Shown here piece after piece: positions 1-10,361 of a stretch of 64,000 nt of DNA (positions are counted from its first letter, which is position 1; each line of letters begins with the position of its first letter). The DNA lies in assembly GCA_902539165.1 (NCBI GenBank), contig CACBHY010000001.1, positions 62,001-126,000 of the forward strand, written 5' to 3'. The stretch is from an uncultured Pelagibacteraceae bacterium. Lineage in GTDB: Bacteria > Pseudomonadota > Alphaproteobacteria > Pelagibacterales > Pelagibacteraceae. Under the pieces are notes generated by a model. The model ran no database searches. It saw only the letters and a list, made by a program, of their open reading frames with translations, and was not told the origin of the DNA. The position numbers were made by a program, and so were the translations under genes.

Positions 1-573
1 GCAGTTAGAAATATCTGCAACTTTAGATGTTTCCTCAAAATTTGGGCCTTGTTTCATTCCATCCTGATTAATGTCTGTATAAATTAATCTACTAACACCA
101 AAATCATTTACTTCTTTTAAATAATCCAAAGTTAATTTATCAGAATTTTCTTTCCAGCCAGATACTGATAAATATCCATCTTTAGCATCTAAACCTAAAG
201 CAATTTGATTTGGGAATTTTTCACAAGCTTTTTTCAAAAAGTTTTTGTCCTTTATGGCGGCGCTTCCTAAGATTACTTTTTCAACACCAGTATCCGTATA
301 TTTTTGAATACTATCAATACTCCTAACGCCACCTCCTACTTCAATTTTTAAGTCAAATTTTTTAACTATTTCTTGGATAATATCTAAATTTACTGTCTCA
401 CCATTTAAAGCCCCATCTAAATCAACGATATGTAAGTTTTTAAATCCATGATCTTTATATTTTCTAGCTTGTTCCACTGGAGACATTTTGTATTCAGTTT
501 TTTTATCAAAATCTCCTTTAACTAACCTCACACACTTTTTATCTTTGATATCTATTGCTGGGAATATTTTCAT
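1..573 (-). CDS. hisA: HisA, phosphoribosylformimino-5-aminoimidazole carboxamide ribotide isomerase (partial, runs off window start)
   Basis: Reverse-strand translation begins MKIFPAIDIKDKKCVRLVKGDF and contains DLDGAL and VGGGVRS; ATG complement at 571-573; next to hisH/hisB. Confidence 0.93.
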   Translation of the reverse strand, partial: MKIFPAIDIKDKKCVRLVKGDFDKKTEYKMSPVEQARKYKDHGFKNLHIVDLDGALNGETVNLDIIQEIVKKFDLKIEVGGGVRSIDSIQKYTDTGVEKVILGSAAIKDKNFLKKACEKFPNQIALGLDAKDGYLSVSGWKENSDKLTLDYLKEVNDFGVSRLIYTDINQDGMKQGPNFEETSKVADISNC

Positions 574-1200
574 TTATAAATTTATAAAGTTATCAATTAT
601 TTTAAGCCCTATTTTATCACTCTTCTCTGGATGAAACTGGGTTCCAAAAATATTTTCTTTTTCGATAGAACAAACAATATTTGATGAGTAGTCTGTGGTT
701 GCTGACACCACACTCTTATCGTTTGGAACAAGTTCATAACTGTGCACAAAGTACATGTGAGAATTATTTGTTATATCTTTAAAAATTTTACTATCTTTAA
801 CAATATTTAATTCATTCCAGCCAATATGAGGGAGTTTATAGTTTCCATTTTGGTTATCTATTTTAGATACCTTGCCTGATATCCATCCTAGACCCTTGGT
901 TTCTATTTCTTCATAGCCAACATCAGCGAACATCTGTAACCCAACACAAATTCCAAAAATAGGTTTTTTATCGTTAATCGCAAACTCATTTAGAGTTTCG
1001 ACTAAACCGTTAATATTATTTAAAGCATCAACACAACTTTTAAACGAACCTTGTCCTGGCAAAACTAATTTATCACTTGATCTAATTTTTTTTAAATCAG
1101 AGGTTACTTCGATACTTACCTTGTCTCTAGCAACTTCCTTAAAAGAGTTTATTACCGAGCTTATATTACCCGAATTATAATCAACAATTGTGACATTCAT
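574..1200 (-). CDS. hisH: HisH, imidazole glycerol phosphate synthase glutaminase subunit
   Basis: Class I amidotransferase motifs PGQGSF, GICVGLQ, FGTQFHPEKS. Confidence 0.95.
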   Translation of the reverse strand: MNVTIVDYNSGNISSVINSFKEVARDKVSIEVTSDLKKIRSSDKLVLPGQGSFKSCVDALNNINGLVETLNEFAINDKKPIFGICVGLQMFADVGYEEIETKGLGWISGKVSKIDNQNGNYKLPHIGWNELNIVKDSKIFKDITNNSHMYFVHSYELVPNDKSVVSATTDYSSNIVCSIEKENIFGTQFHPEKSDKIGLKIIDNFINL

Positions 1201-1205
1201 TAAAC

Positions 1206-1796
1206 TTATAATGAGCCTTTGGTTGATGGTATGCTTTTTTTATTTCTAGGATCCATCTCTAAAGCATCTCTTAAAGATCTTGCTAAACCTTTATAGCAAG
1301 ACTCTATAATGTGGTGACTATTGTCACCATAAATATTTTCTACGTGTAAAGTAATGCCAGCAGATTGAGAAAAAGCTTGAAACCATTCTTTAAACAGTTC
1401 GGTATCCATCTCCCCAAGTTTTTCCACTTTTAATTTTACTTTCCAGATTAAATAAGGTCTGTTTGAGACATCAATTGCAACTCTAGTTAATGTTTCGTCC
1501 ATTGGAATAACTCTATGAGCATAACGTTTTATACCAACAAATTTTTTAGCAGCTTTTTTTAAAGCTTCGCCAATTGCGATACCTGTATCTTCTGTAGTAT
1601 GATGAAGATCAATGTGTGTGTCACCCTTAGCTTTTACTTTCAAATCAATCAATGAATGCTTTGATAATTGCTCAAGCATATGGTCCAAAAAACCTATTCC
1701 AGTGTCAATTTGGTACTTCCCTTTACCATCAATATTAACTTCAACACTAATACTGGTTTCTTTTGTTTTTCGAGATATTTTTCCTTTTCTAGCCAT
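1206..1796 (-). CDS. hisB: HisB, imidazoleglycerol-phosphate dehydratase
   Basis: [51 protein letters not shown]. Confidence 0.95.
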   Translation of the reverse strand: MARKGKISRKTKETSISVEVNIDGKGKYQIDTGIGFLDHMLEQLSKHSLIDLKVKAKGDTHIDLHHTTEDTGIAIGEALKKAAKKFVGIKRYAHRVIPMDETLTRVAIDVSNRPYLIWKVKLKVEKLGEMDTELFKEWFQAFSQSAGITLHVENIYGDNSHHIIESCYKGLARSLRDALEMDPRNKKSIPSTKGSL

Positions 1797-1850
1797 ATAT
1801 ATTTAATGGTATATATACTTAATCTCTTTATATCAATATCCCTTCCTCTA

Positions 1851-1878
1851 CTTGAAGTATCAAAATTAGTTACCATTT
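1851..1878 (+). promoter_or_regulatory. Candidate sigma32 (RpoH) promoter of hslVU: CTTGAAG-N13-TACCATTT
   Basis: Resembles the sigma32 consensus CTTGAA-N13-17-CCCCATNT; lies 7 nt upstream of the hslV ATG. Confidence 0.6.
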
Positions 1879-1885
1879 ATTAATT

Positions 1886-2401
1886 ATGACAACAATTGTA
1901 TTGGTAAGAAAAAATAATGAAGTGGTAGTTGCTGGTGATGGCCAAGTAAGTATGGGAAACACAGTTGTGAAAAGCACTGCTTCAAAAGTTAGGAAAATTG
2001 AAAAAAGAGATGTAGTTGCTGGATTTGCAGGGTCAACTGCTGATGCTTTAACTTTATTTGAAAGATTAGAAGCAAAGATAGAAAAACATGCAGGCAATTT
2101 GTCTAGAGCAGCTGTTGAATTAGCCAAAGATTGGCGAACAGACAAATATTTAAGAAGATTGGAAGCTTTAATGGCCATAGGTGATAAAGAAAATAGCTAT
2201 ATAATTTCTGGCACAGGCGATGTCCTTGAACCCGAAGGTGATGTAATTGGTATTGGTTCAGGTGGAAATTATGCATTAGCTGCTGGAAAAGTTTTAATGG
2301 ATACAGAAATGTCTGCAGAAGAAGTTGCTAAAAAAGCAATTAAAGTTGCATCAGAAATTTGTGTATTTACAAACGATAATATTAAAGTTCACAAAATATA
2401 A
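1886..2401 (+). CDS. hslV: HslV, ATP-dependent protease peptidase subunit
   Basis: N-terminus [28 protein letters not shown]; followed by hslU. Confidence 0.96.
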   Translation: MTTIVLVRKNNEVVVAGDGQVSMGNTVVKSTASKVRKIEKRDVVAGFAGSTADALTLFERLEAKIEKHAGNLSRAAVELAKDWRTDKYLRRLEALMAIGDKENSYIISGTGDVLEPEGDVIGIGSGGNYALAAGKVLMDTEMSAEEVAKKAIKVASEICVFTNDNIKVHKI

Positions 2402-3771
2402 TGGAAAATTCAAACGTAACACCGCTTGTTCCAAAAGACAAAAAAGATAATGAGGATACTTCTTTGGTCAGTTCTCTTTCTCCAAGAGAAATTGTTTCAG
2501 AATTAGATCGATTTGTAGTTGGACAAAATAAAGCAAAAAAAGCTGTTGCGGTTGCTTTACGTAATAGATGGCGAAGACAGGCTTTAAAAGGTGAGATGAA
2601 AAATGAGGTTTTGCCAAAAAATATTCTAATGATTGGTCCAACAGGAGTTGGGAAAACAGAAATTTCAAGAAGACTCTCAAAGCTTGCTGAAGCCCCTTTC
2701 GTTAAAGTAGAGGCGACTAGATTTACTGAGGTTGGCTATGTTGGTAGAGATGTTGAGCAGATAGTTAGAGATCTAATTGAAATTGCGATTGCAATGGAGA
2801 AAGTAAAGAAAAGAAAAGAAGTTTTTGCTCAAGCTCAAAAAGCAGCAGAGGAAAAGGTCTTGGATGCTTTAGTAGGTAAAAAAGCTAGCTTAGCAACAAG
2901 AGAAAGTTTTAGAAAAAGATTGAGGAATGGTGATTTAGATAGCAACGAAATAGAAATTTCTGTAAGTGATAGTGGTTCAGGTGCCTCTTTTGAAATCCCA
3001 GGTATGCCAGGTGCCAATGTAGGTATGATTAATATCAGTGAAATGATTGGTAAATCAATGGGTTCTAAAGAGAAAAAGAAGAAAATGAGCGTTAAGGAAT
3101 CTCATGAAATTTTAATTAATGATGAATCTGACAAACTTATTGAACAAGATAAAATTGTTAAGGCTGCAAAACTTTCAACTGAAAATAATGGGATAGTTTT
3201 TTTAGATGAAATAGACAAAATATCAGCGAGAACCGATAGAGTTGGTGGGGATGTTTCTCGAGAAGGTGTTCAACGAGATTTATTACCTTTAATTGAGGGA
3301 ACTACAGTAAATACAAAACATGGTCCTATTAAAACTGACCATATTTTATTTATTGCATCAGGTGCCTTTCAACTTGCAAAACCATCTGATCTACTTCCAG
3401 AACTTCAGGGAAGATTACCAATAAGAGTAGAATTAGAAGCTTTAACCAGTAAAGACTTTAAAAGAATTTTGAGAGAGCCTGATTTTAGTTTAATTAAACA
3501 ATACGTGGCTTTACTAAAAACAGAAAACGTAGATCTTGAATTTTCAGATGATGGAATTGATACCATTGCCAATATAGCCTCAGAGGTAAATGCAACTGTA
3601 GAAAATATAGGTGCAAGAAGATTACATACTATTATAGAAAAAATTTTAGATGAAATAAGTTTTACAGCAACAGATCGTGCGGGTGAAAAAATTATTATAA
3701 ATAAAGATTATATAAATAAAAACTTAGATAATTTGGTTAAAGATACTGATCTTTCAAAATTTATTTTATAG
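2401..3771 (+). CDS. hslU: HslU, ATPase subunit of HslUV
   Basis: [17 protein letters not shown], Walker [19 protein letters not shown]. Confidence 0.96.
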   Translation: MENSNVTPLVPKDKKDNEDTSLVSSLSPREIVSELDRFVVGQNKAKKAVAVALRNRWRRQALKGEMKNEVLPKNILMIGPTGVGKTEISRRLSKLAEAPFVKVEATRFTEVGYVGRDVEQIVRDLIEIAIAMEKVKKRKEVFAQAQKAAEEKVLDALVGKKASLATRESFRKRLRNGDLDSNEIEISVSDSGSGASFEIPGMPGANVGMINISEMIGKSMGSKEKKKKMSVKESHEILINDESDKLIEQDKIVKAAKLSTENNGIVFLDEIDKISARTDRVGGDVSREGVQRDLLPLIEGTTVNTKHGPIKTDHILFIASGAFQLAKPSDLLPELQGRLPIRVELEALTSKDFKRILREPDFSLIKQYVALLKTENVDLEFSDDGIDTIANIASEVNATVENIGARRLHTIIEKILDEISFTATDRAGEKIIINKDYINKNLDNLVKDTDLSKFIL

Positions 3772-4183
3772 ATTTATTTTTTTTTAAAAAAATATAAAAA
3801 GCACCTTTCCCCCCATCTTCTATACTTGCATCTTTTATTTCATTAATGACATTCATTAAATTTTTATTGTTTTCTATAAATTCTGGTACTGAATATTTTA
3901 AAATACTGAGGTCTTTAGATACGTAGGGATCTTTTTCATTTTGGGAATGAAGACCTTTTCCTGTTACTACGATTAATTTATTAACTTTTTCAGCAAAAGC
4001 AGAATATATAAAATCCTCAATTTTTCTGTTCGCTTGTTCCAATGTGTATCCGTGTAAATCTATAGATTTCGTTTTAAATGATAATCTATTTTGATTTCTT
4101 AAATCTTTATTAGGAAGCTTGTCTTTATTGGAAATAAAGTTTTGCCAATCTTCCTTATCTTTGTCTGAAATTTTATTGGTCAA
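3761..4183 (-). CDS. Smr domain protein
   Basis: [11 protein letters not shown] ... VTGKGLHS Smr signature. Confidence 0.88.
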   Translation of the reverse strand: MTNKISDKDKEDWQNFISNKDKLPNKDLRNQNRLSFKTKSIDLHGYTLEQANRKIEDFIYSAFAEKVNKLIVVTGKGLHSQNEKDPYVSKDLSILKYSVPEFIENNKNLMNVINEIKDASIEDGGKGAFYIFLKKNKSIK

Positions 4184-4822
4184 TTAAGTAAGTGTATTTA
4201 CCAATTGCCAGTTAGGATTTACTGAGGTCGTGTCTCTTGAAAAAACCCATGTATCATAAATCTTTTTAATTTTTTCTGGATCCCCAGAAACTATTTTTTT
4301 ATCTTTATCTCTAATACAGGTTATTACTTCCGCAATAAAATCCACTGTTACGTTTAGTATTTTACCAATTTTCTTATGTTCCTTAATTATTGCTGAGTCT
4401 ATACCAATAAAAGTAATTTCTGCATAATGTCCCCTCGCGCTCCGTTCTTTCAATGCTTCATTAAACTGATCATAAATTTGAGTATTCAACAATGGTTTAC
4501 TCGTTGTTATTTTGTTATCGTTATCACTAAAATCTGTAATGATGGTTTCGTAGGCAATTTTTGCACCACTTAAAAATTCCTTTTGAGCACTTTCATCAAA
4601 ATTATCATTTACTTTTTTGGCTTGATTTATTTTAACATTTTTTAAAACCTCTTGAAATTTAGGAGGAGCTTTCCCATCAAAACCGGTTCTTTTGCCTAAA
4701 ATTCCTCTTAATCTTAAAAAAATAAATCCAGCAATCATAGCTAATAAAATTATATCTATATATTCGAAACTGTAATTCATCAGTTTATAGTAATTACTAT
4801 GTTGATTAATTTCAACCAGCAA
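4184..4822 (-). CDS. Tim44-like (TimA) domain protein
   Basis: N-terminal TM segment followed by LRGILGKRTGFDGKAPP; C-terminal Tim44-type domain; typical position next to fxsA/secB. Confidence 0.82.
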   Translation of the reverse strand: MLVEINQHSNYYKLMNYSFEYIDIILLAMIAGFIFLRLRGILGKRTGFDGKAPPKFQEVLKNVKINQAKKVNDNFDESAQKEFLSGAKIAYETIITDFSDNDNKITTSKPLLNTQIYDQFNEALKERSARGHYAEITFIGIDSAIIKEHKKIGKILNVTVDFIAEVITCIRDKDKKIVSGDPEKIKKIYDTWVFSRDTTSVNPNWQLVNTLT

Positions 4823-4838
4823 TTTAGATTAAAGACAA

Positions 4839-5264
4839 ATGAACTCAATTTTATTGTCAATAATTTTAATTCCAATCATAGAAATTTATCTTTTAATAAA
4901 AATAGGTACTCAAATTGGAGCTGCTACAACAATTATACTGATATTTACTACGGCAGTTGTTGGAGTTTATTACGCAAAATATGAGGGTCTAAATACGTTA
5001 AAATCAGGTTTTTCTCAATTAAGTAAAAATGAGACACCTGCTTACGAGGTAATCTCTGGCGCTGCTATAGCATTTGGAGCCTTACTTTTAATCATTCCTG
5101 GTTTTGCAACTGATATCATGGGATTTCTAATTATTTTTCCCATAACTAGAAAATTTTTATTTAATATTTTTTCAAAAAAATTTTCTAAAAGACCAGAAAA
5201 AAAAAATAATTTTATAGATGGAGAATTTGAAGATATAGATGACGACCATGACAAAAAAATATAA
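4839..5264 (+). CDS. fxsA: FxsA family membrane protein
   Basis: IPIIEIYLLIKIGTQIGAATTIILIFTTAVVG, GALLLIIPGFATDIMGFLIIFPITR. Confidence 0.88.
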   Translation: MNSILLSIILIPIIEIYLLIKIGTQIGAATTIILIFTTAVVGVYYAKYEGLNTLKSGFSQLSKNETPAYEVISGAAIAFGALLLIIPGFATDIMGFLIIFPITRKFLFNIFSKKFSKRPEKKNNFIDGEFEDIDDDHDKKI

Positions 5265-5670
5265 AATTTTAGGTAAATATATAAAGGACTTATCCAGTGA
5301 GACACGTGATATAGAAACTTATTTATTCGTAAAAGAATATATAGGCAAGTATCAGTTAAATATTGATATCAATTCAAAAGCTTTGAAAAATAAGCTCATT
5401 GAAATCAGCACTACTTTAAAATACGAAGATAAAGAACCAAATGACAAAAAATCGTATTTTGAAATTGTATACGCAACCATAATAAGACCAAGTGAAGAAG
5501 TTAATGAAAAAAAAGAACTAGAAAAAATTATCTTGTGCGATGTCCAAACAGAAATTTATCCCGATTTAGAAAAAACCTTTTTAAACCTAATGCATAATTC
5601 TGGGTATCCAGAAATTAAAATTGAAAAAAAAATTGATTTCGAAAAACTCTACAACGAAAGATTAAGTTAA
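5239..5670 (+). CDS. secB: SecB, protein-export chaperone (start may be 5248)
   Basis: KYIKDLSSETRDIETYL; LMHNSGYPEIKIEKKIDFEKLY; position between fxsA and dnaQ. Confidence 0.82.
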   Translation: MTTMTKKYKILGKYIKDLSSETRDIETYLFVKEYIGKYQLNIDINSKALKNKLIEISTTLKYEDKEPNDKKSYFEIVYATIIRPSEEVNEKKELEKIILCDVQTEIYPDLEKTFLNLMHNSGYPEIKIEKKIDFEKLYNERLS

Positions 5671-6329
5671 AAAAAGTTCTTTTTCAGATGTTTTTTTAAA
5701 TAGTCTTTATGCTTTTTTAATTCTTCAGTGGTTGGTAAAACAACTTTTTTATAGTAAGCAATATTTTCGTTTAGATCATTGTTAATTTTATTATCCTGGT
5801 TTTGAAAATTCAAAGTAGGCTCCCTTTGATCAATTAAATTAATATAAACCTTGGCTAATAAATCACAGTCAATTAAAGCAGTATGTTGAGTTCTTCTAGA
5901 ATTATCAATCCTAAATCGTTTACAAAGAGCATCAAGGCTGACTGGTGAACCAGGGAATTTGTCTCTAGCTATAATGAGTGTATCTACAATCTCGTTTTCA
6001 ATTTTTTTTTTTCCAAATAATTTCAACTCATTGTTTAAGTGAGCAAGATCAAATTCAGCGTTATGTATTATGAGTTTTTTATCTTTTATGAACTTTAAAA
6101 AATCATCTCCTACTTCGTTAAATTTTTTTTGTTTAGATAAAAATTCATCATTATATCCATGAACTGCTAATGCTTTTTCAGAAACTTTTCTTTCGGGATT
6201 TAAGTAACAATGAAATTTGTTTTTTGTGGGAATTAAATTTTCTAATTCTATACATCCAATTTCAACAATTCTGTGTCCATCTTTAACCGATAAACCCGTT
6301 GTTTCAGTATCGAGAACTACTTCTTTCAT
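5667..6329 (-). CDS. dnaQ: DNA polymerase III epsilon subunit (3'-5' exonuclease)
   Basis: VLDTETTGLSVKDGHRIVEIGCIEL exonuclease motif I; IIHNAEFDLAHLN; HTALIDCDLLA. Confidence 0.93.
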   Translation of the reverse strand: MKEVVLDTETTGLSVKDGHRIVEIGCIELENLIPTKNKFHCYLNPERKVSEKALAVHGYNDEFLSKQKKFNEVGDDFLKFIKDKKLIIHNAEFDLAHLNNELKLFGKKKIENEIVDTLIIARDKFPGSPVSLDALCKRFRIDNSRRTQHTALIDCDLLAKVYINLIDQREPTLNFQNQDNKINNDLNENIAYYKKVVLPTTEELKKHKDYLKKHLKKNFF

Positions 6330-6897
6330 TTTTGAGTATTCTAATAATATTTTTTATCTCATTTGTAACAGATTTTCTTGTAAATTTATTTTTAATTATA
6401 AATTTTGATATTTTTCTTTTATAAGCAAGTGAGAGTTGTATCTTCTTAAATTTGTTTAATATTTTTGGATTAAAATTTTTTCTTCTTTTTAAATTTTTTA
6501 ATATGTCAATTTTTCTGGAGTCAACATAAACTAAAATATCTTTTTTTTTGTTTATTTTATTTTCTAACAACAAAGGTATATCCAAAATAACAAATCTTTT
6601 GCTTTTATGTTTATTTAAAAAAGATCTCATCTTATGTCTTATTTCTTTATGAACTATCTTAATTATTTTTTGTAAATTTGAATTGTTAGCAAGAATTGCT
6701 TTGGAAAGTTGTATTTTATCAATTGGAAAATGATAAATATATTCTGGTAATTTATTTTTTAATTTTTTATATACATTCCTATTTTTCTGATACAATTTTG
6801 AAACTTCATGATCAGCATTAAAAACTGGATACCCAAAATTTTTAGCAACATAACTTTTGCCTGATCCAATATCACCTAAAATCCCAATCCGTATCAT
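6304..6897 (-). CDS. coaE: Dephospho-CoA kinase
   Basis: GILGDIGSGKS P-loop, FNADHEVSKLY, ILDIPLLLE. Confidence 0.92.
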   Translation of the reverse strand: MIRIGILGDIGSGKSYVAKNFGYPVFNADHEVSKLYQKNRNVYKKLKNKLPEYIYHFPIDKIQLSKAILANNSNLQKIIKIVHKEIRHKMRSFLNKHKSKRFVILDIPLLLENKINKKKDILVYVDSRKIDILKNLKRRKNFNPKILNKFKKIQLSLAYKRKISKFIIKNKFTRKSVTNEIKNIIRILKNERSSSRY

Positions 6898-7688
6898 TGA
6901 TCTAAAAGTTTAATTGTTTCATTATTAATAGCCGGTTCTATACCATGCCACAGTTTAAAAGCTAAAAACGCTTGATAAACAAACATTAATTTGCCATTTT
7001 CGTTTTTGTTGCCTAATTTTTTCCCTGTATTTAAAAAAAATGTTTCACTTGGATTATAAATCACATCATAAAATAATTTGTTTTTTCCTATATTGGTAAA
7101 ATTTAAATCGAGTTTATCTTCTTGTTTTAATCCTAGACTAGTTGCATTAACGATTATATCGAAATTCGGGATCTCGCCCCAGTCAATCACTTTAATGTTA
7201 TCAAAAATATTTCTGACTTTCTCTGCTTTTTCTTTTGTTCTGTTACTTATTAAAATTTCTGAAGAGCCCATTTTCATTGATGCGTAAATAATAGAAGGTA
7301 CAACACCACCGGCTCCTAAAATAAAAATTGTTTTCTTGTTGAAGTCAAAATTTATTTTTTTAATAGCTTTTTCAAAACCACCAATATCAGTATTATGACC
7401 GATTACCTTTTGATTTTTCAAATATATTGTGTTCACTGCTTGTGTTGTTTTTGCATCATCGCTCAGTTCATCTAAGTAAGGAATTATTGAATTTTTGAAT
7501 GGCACAGTAACATTCACACCGCTAATATTTCCTTGTTTAACATCTGTAATCAAATTTTTTAATTCATTATTCTCTAATTTTTTTTTTTCATATATTGCAT
7601 CAAGTCCATTCTGTTTAATCCAATGATTGTGCAATTCAGGAGATAGAGAGTGACTTATGGGGTTTCCTACGACTAAATATTTTTTCAT
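6894..7688 (-). CDS. aroE: Shikimate dehydrogenase
   Basis: VVGNPISHSLSPELHN, GVNVTVPFK, GHNTDIGGF, ILGAGG. Confidence 0.95.
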   Translation of the reverse strand: MKKYLVVGNPISHSLSPELHNHWIKQNGLDAIYEKKKLENNELKNLITDVKQGNISGVNVTVPFKNSIIPYLDELSDDAKTTQAVNTIYLKNQKVIGHNTDIGGFEKAIKKINFDFNKKTIFILGAGGVVPSIIYASMKMGSSEILISNRTKEKAEKVRNIFDNIKVIDWGEIPNFDIIVNATSLGLKQEDKLDLNFTNIGKNKLFYDVIYNPSETFFLNTGKKLGNKNENGKLMFVYQAFLAFKLWHGIEPAINNETIKLLDQ

Positions 7689-8272
7689 CTAGTTTCCTCG
7701 AGGTACTCTTTGATTTTCTTAATCGGGAGCCCCATTATGGTGTTTTCATCTCCAATTATTTCTGAGAATAACGTTCTTCCTTCGCCTTCTATTTGATAAA
7801 CATTGTAAGCGTATAATATGCTATCTGGAATTTTGGCAAGATATATTTCTAATTCATTTTCAGTAAAATCTTTCATCTTGAGTCTGGCTTTGTCTGTGTA
7901 ATTCCAAATCATAGATCCATTTTTTGATACACAAACAGAACTTATTAAATGATGTTCCTTGCCATTAAGCTTTTTTAATATTAATAATGCTTCAGCCCTA
8001 TTTTGTGGTTTTGAAATTAGCTCTCCCCTTAAATCAATTACGCTGTCTGCACCTAACACAATTTTTTCATGATTTTTTGAACTAACTTTGTTTGCTTTTA
8101 ATTCGGCTAAATTTTTTGAAATGATTTCGGGTGAAGCTTTTTCATTTAAGAGACTTTGTTTCACCATGTCTTCATCAACGTTTGAGGGCTCAACATTACA
8201 GAATATATTATTTTTTTCTAAAATGTCTTTTCTAACTTTGCTTTTAGATGCTAAAATTATATTATTTAACAT
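7685..8272 (-). CDS. maf: Maf family nucleotide pyrophosphatase (ORF track extends to 8344; start moved to MLNNIILASKS)
   Basis: IILASKSKVRKDIL, VLGADSVIDLRGELISKP, YQIEGEGRTLFSEIIGDENTIMGLP. Confidence 0.9.
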   Translation of the reverse strand: MLNNIILASKSKVRKDILEKNNIFCNVEPSNVDEDMVKQSLLNEKASPEIISKNLAELKANKVSSKNHEKIVLGADSVIDLRGELISKPQNRAEALLILKKLNGKEHHLISSVCVSKNGSMIWNYTDKARLKMKDFTENELEIYLAKIPDSILYAYNVYQIEGEGRTLFSEIIGDENTIMGLPIKKIKEYLEETR

Positions 8273-9089
8273 TATTGGAATATATTTCGTGTATTTTAAT
8301 AATTGATGCGGCCGTTTCCTCCACAGATTTTCGAGTAACATCAATAACGGGCCATTTATATTTTTGAAAAGTTTTCTTTGCTTTCATAACTTCGTCTTTA
8401 ATATCATCAAGATTAGTATAATTTGTATTGTCCTTTTCTTTAAGTGAGTTCATCCTATTTTTTCTTAAATCGGCCAGTCTTTCTGGTTCGGTGCTAAGCC
8501 CAACAACACATGTAAATTGTGGGTCTTTTTTAAGTTTTTCTGGCAAAGAGTTTTCGTTAACTAGGGGTATATTTGATGTTTTAAATCCTTTGTTTGCAAG
8601 GTAAATTGAGGTGGGAGTTTTGCTGGTTCTACTAACCCCTACTAGAATTATATCAGATTTGTCTATTTCATTAAGCAAGTTTCCATCATCATGGTTCATT
8701 GTAAATTGAATAGCTTCTATCCTGTCATAATATTCCTCATTTAAAATATGTTGACCGCTTGGTTCGTGTAAGGCCTTCTGATTAAGAATTTTTGAAAAAT
8801 TTAGAATTAAATTACCCAAAACTCCAAAGCACGGAATTTCTTTGTCATTGCTAGTATTCGCTAGATATTTTGCAAGATTATTATCGACAATTGTATAAAG
8901 TATAATCGAATTATTATTTTTTTTAGCATCTTCCAAAATTTTTAAAATTTGGTTTTCTGTTCTAGTAAAAGAATATGTGTGAATTTTATATTCAATATTT
9001 TTAAATTGTGCCTTTAAGGCCAGAAATATTCTTTCTAAAGTTTCTCCTGTAGAATCAGAAATTAAATAAATTTGATATGTATTGCTCAT
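8262..9089 (-). CDS. ppsR: Pyruvate, phosphate dikinase / PEP synthase regulatory protein (DUF299, PpsR-like kinase-phosphorylase)
   Basis: YLISDSTGETLERI; VGVSRTSKTPTSIYLANKGFKTSNIPLV P-loop-like motif; VIDVTRKSVEETAASI. Confidence 0.92.
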   Translation of the reverse strand: MSNTYQIYLISDSTGETLERIFLALKAQFKNIEYKIHTYSFTRTENQILKILEDAKKNNNSIILYTIVDNNLAKYLANTSNDKEIPCFGVLGNLILNFSKILNQKALHEPSGQHILNEEYYDRIEAIQFTMNHDDGNLLNEIDKSDIILVGVSRTSKTPTSIYLANKGFKTSNIPLVNENSLPEKLKKDPQFTCVVGLSTEPERLADLRKNRMNSLKEKDNTNYTNLDDIKDEVMKAKKTFQKYKWPVIDVTRKSVEETAASIIKIHEIYSNNVK

Positions 9090-9359
9090 GAATAAAATGT
9101 TAATAAATATGTATTATTTTAATATAATTACTCAATTTAATTTTTGTTCATTTACCCTTGTAAAATAAGGGTTTTATTAACATTAATAATAAATTCAATT
9201 AAACAATACACGAATGTTAATAAAGATCAAAAAAGGTTGATTTTTCAGAGTTTTATTTAATTTTAGATGTGGTTAAAACGTTAATATAATGTTTATAATA
9301 AACAATCTTCGTAATCCACAGGATATAATACTAATACTATCTATATATATATATTTAAT
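9090..9359. other. Candidate chromosomal replication origin region (ppsR-hemE intergenic)
   Basis: Divergent-gene intergenic region with three exact AATGTTAATAAA copies (9096-9107 +, 9173-9184 -, 9213-9224 +), one degenerate copy (9277-9288), a hairpin at 9154-9172 and a one-mismatch DnaA box TAATCCACA (9312-9320); same location as origins of other alphaproteobacteria (hemE). Confidence 0.6.
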
Positions 9360-10361
9360 ATGACACCGTTATATGAAGTAATAATAAATAAAAACACAAC
9401 CACTAAACCTGTATGGATAATGAGACAAGCAGGAAGATATTTACCAGAATTTAGAGAAATAAGAAAAGATAATCCCAATTTTATTGAACTTTGTTTGAAT
9501 CACAAATTATCATCAGAAATAACTCTTCAACCAATTAAAAGATTTAATTTGGACGCTGCAATAATTTTCTCTGATATTCTGATGTTACCATATGGGTTAA
9601 GACAGAAAGTTGAATTTAAAAAAAATTTTGGACCTTTGCTTGGTAACTTAGATATTAAATTAATGTCTAAAGTAGATGAAATAGATTTTACTGAAAAAGT
9701 TTACCCGGTTTACAAGGCCATAAAATCTGTAAGTTCTGAAATGAATTTAAAAAATAAAAACACAATCGGTTTTGTTGGTGCTCCATGGACACTACTTGTT
9801 TATATGATAAATCAACAGTCCCCAAAAAAAGAGGTTAAAAAAAGCTTTTTTACAGATGACTACCTAATAAATAGAACTTTATTAATTATCGAAAAGTTTT
9901 TAAAGATTCATATAAAAAATCAAATTGAAAATGGTGCAAATGTGATACAAATATTTGATAGTTGGGCAGGATTATTAGAAGAAAGAGATTATCCAAACTT
10001 TATTTATACACCCACATTAAATTTAGTAAATTATGTAAAATCATTAAACGTTCCTGTAATTTGTTTTCCAAGAGAAATTAAAAATTATAAAGAATTTTGC
10101 GAAATTGTTAAACCAGATGCGGTGAACATTGATTATAATGTTGATCCTTTGTCGATACAGAAAGACATAAAGATTCCAGTTCAAGGAGGCTTAGACCCAA
10201 AAATTTTGTTGACTGATCAAGAAAATATAAAAAAGGAAGCCCTAAAGTATTTAGACATATTTAAAGATCATCCATATATTTTTAATCTTGGTCATGGTAT
10301 CCTGCCCGAAACCAAACCAGAAATGGTTGAATTTTTAATAAAAACCATACGAGATTATTAA
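9360..10361 (+). CDS. hemE: Uroporphyrinogen decarboxylase
   Basis: PVWIMRQAGRYLPEFREIR, AAIIFSDILMLP, FVGAPWTLLVYM. Confidence 0.96.
   Translation: MTPLYEVIINKNTTTKPVWIMRQAGRYLPEFREIRKDNPNFIELCLNHKLSSEITLQPIKRFNLDAAIIFSDILMLPYGLRQKVEFKKNFGPLLGNLDIKLMSKVDEIDFTEKVYPVYKAIKSVSSEMNLKNKNTIGFVGAPWTLLVYMINQQSPKKEVKKSFFTDDYLINRTLLIIEKFLKIHIKNQIENGANVIQIFDSWAGLLEERDYPNFIYTPTLNLVNYVKSLNVPVICFPREIKNYKEFCEIVKPDAVNIDYNVDPLSIQKDIKIPVQGGLDPKILLTDQENIKKEALKYLDIFKDHPYIFNLGHGILPETKPEMVEFLIKTIRDY

Noticed and set aside
7040-7056. Partial parS-like ATGTTTCACTTGGAT in aroE
   Set aside because: Only one half-site matches; second half is not palindromic
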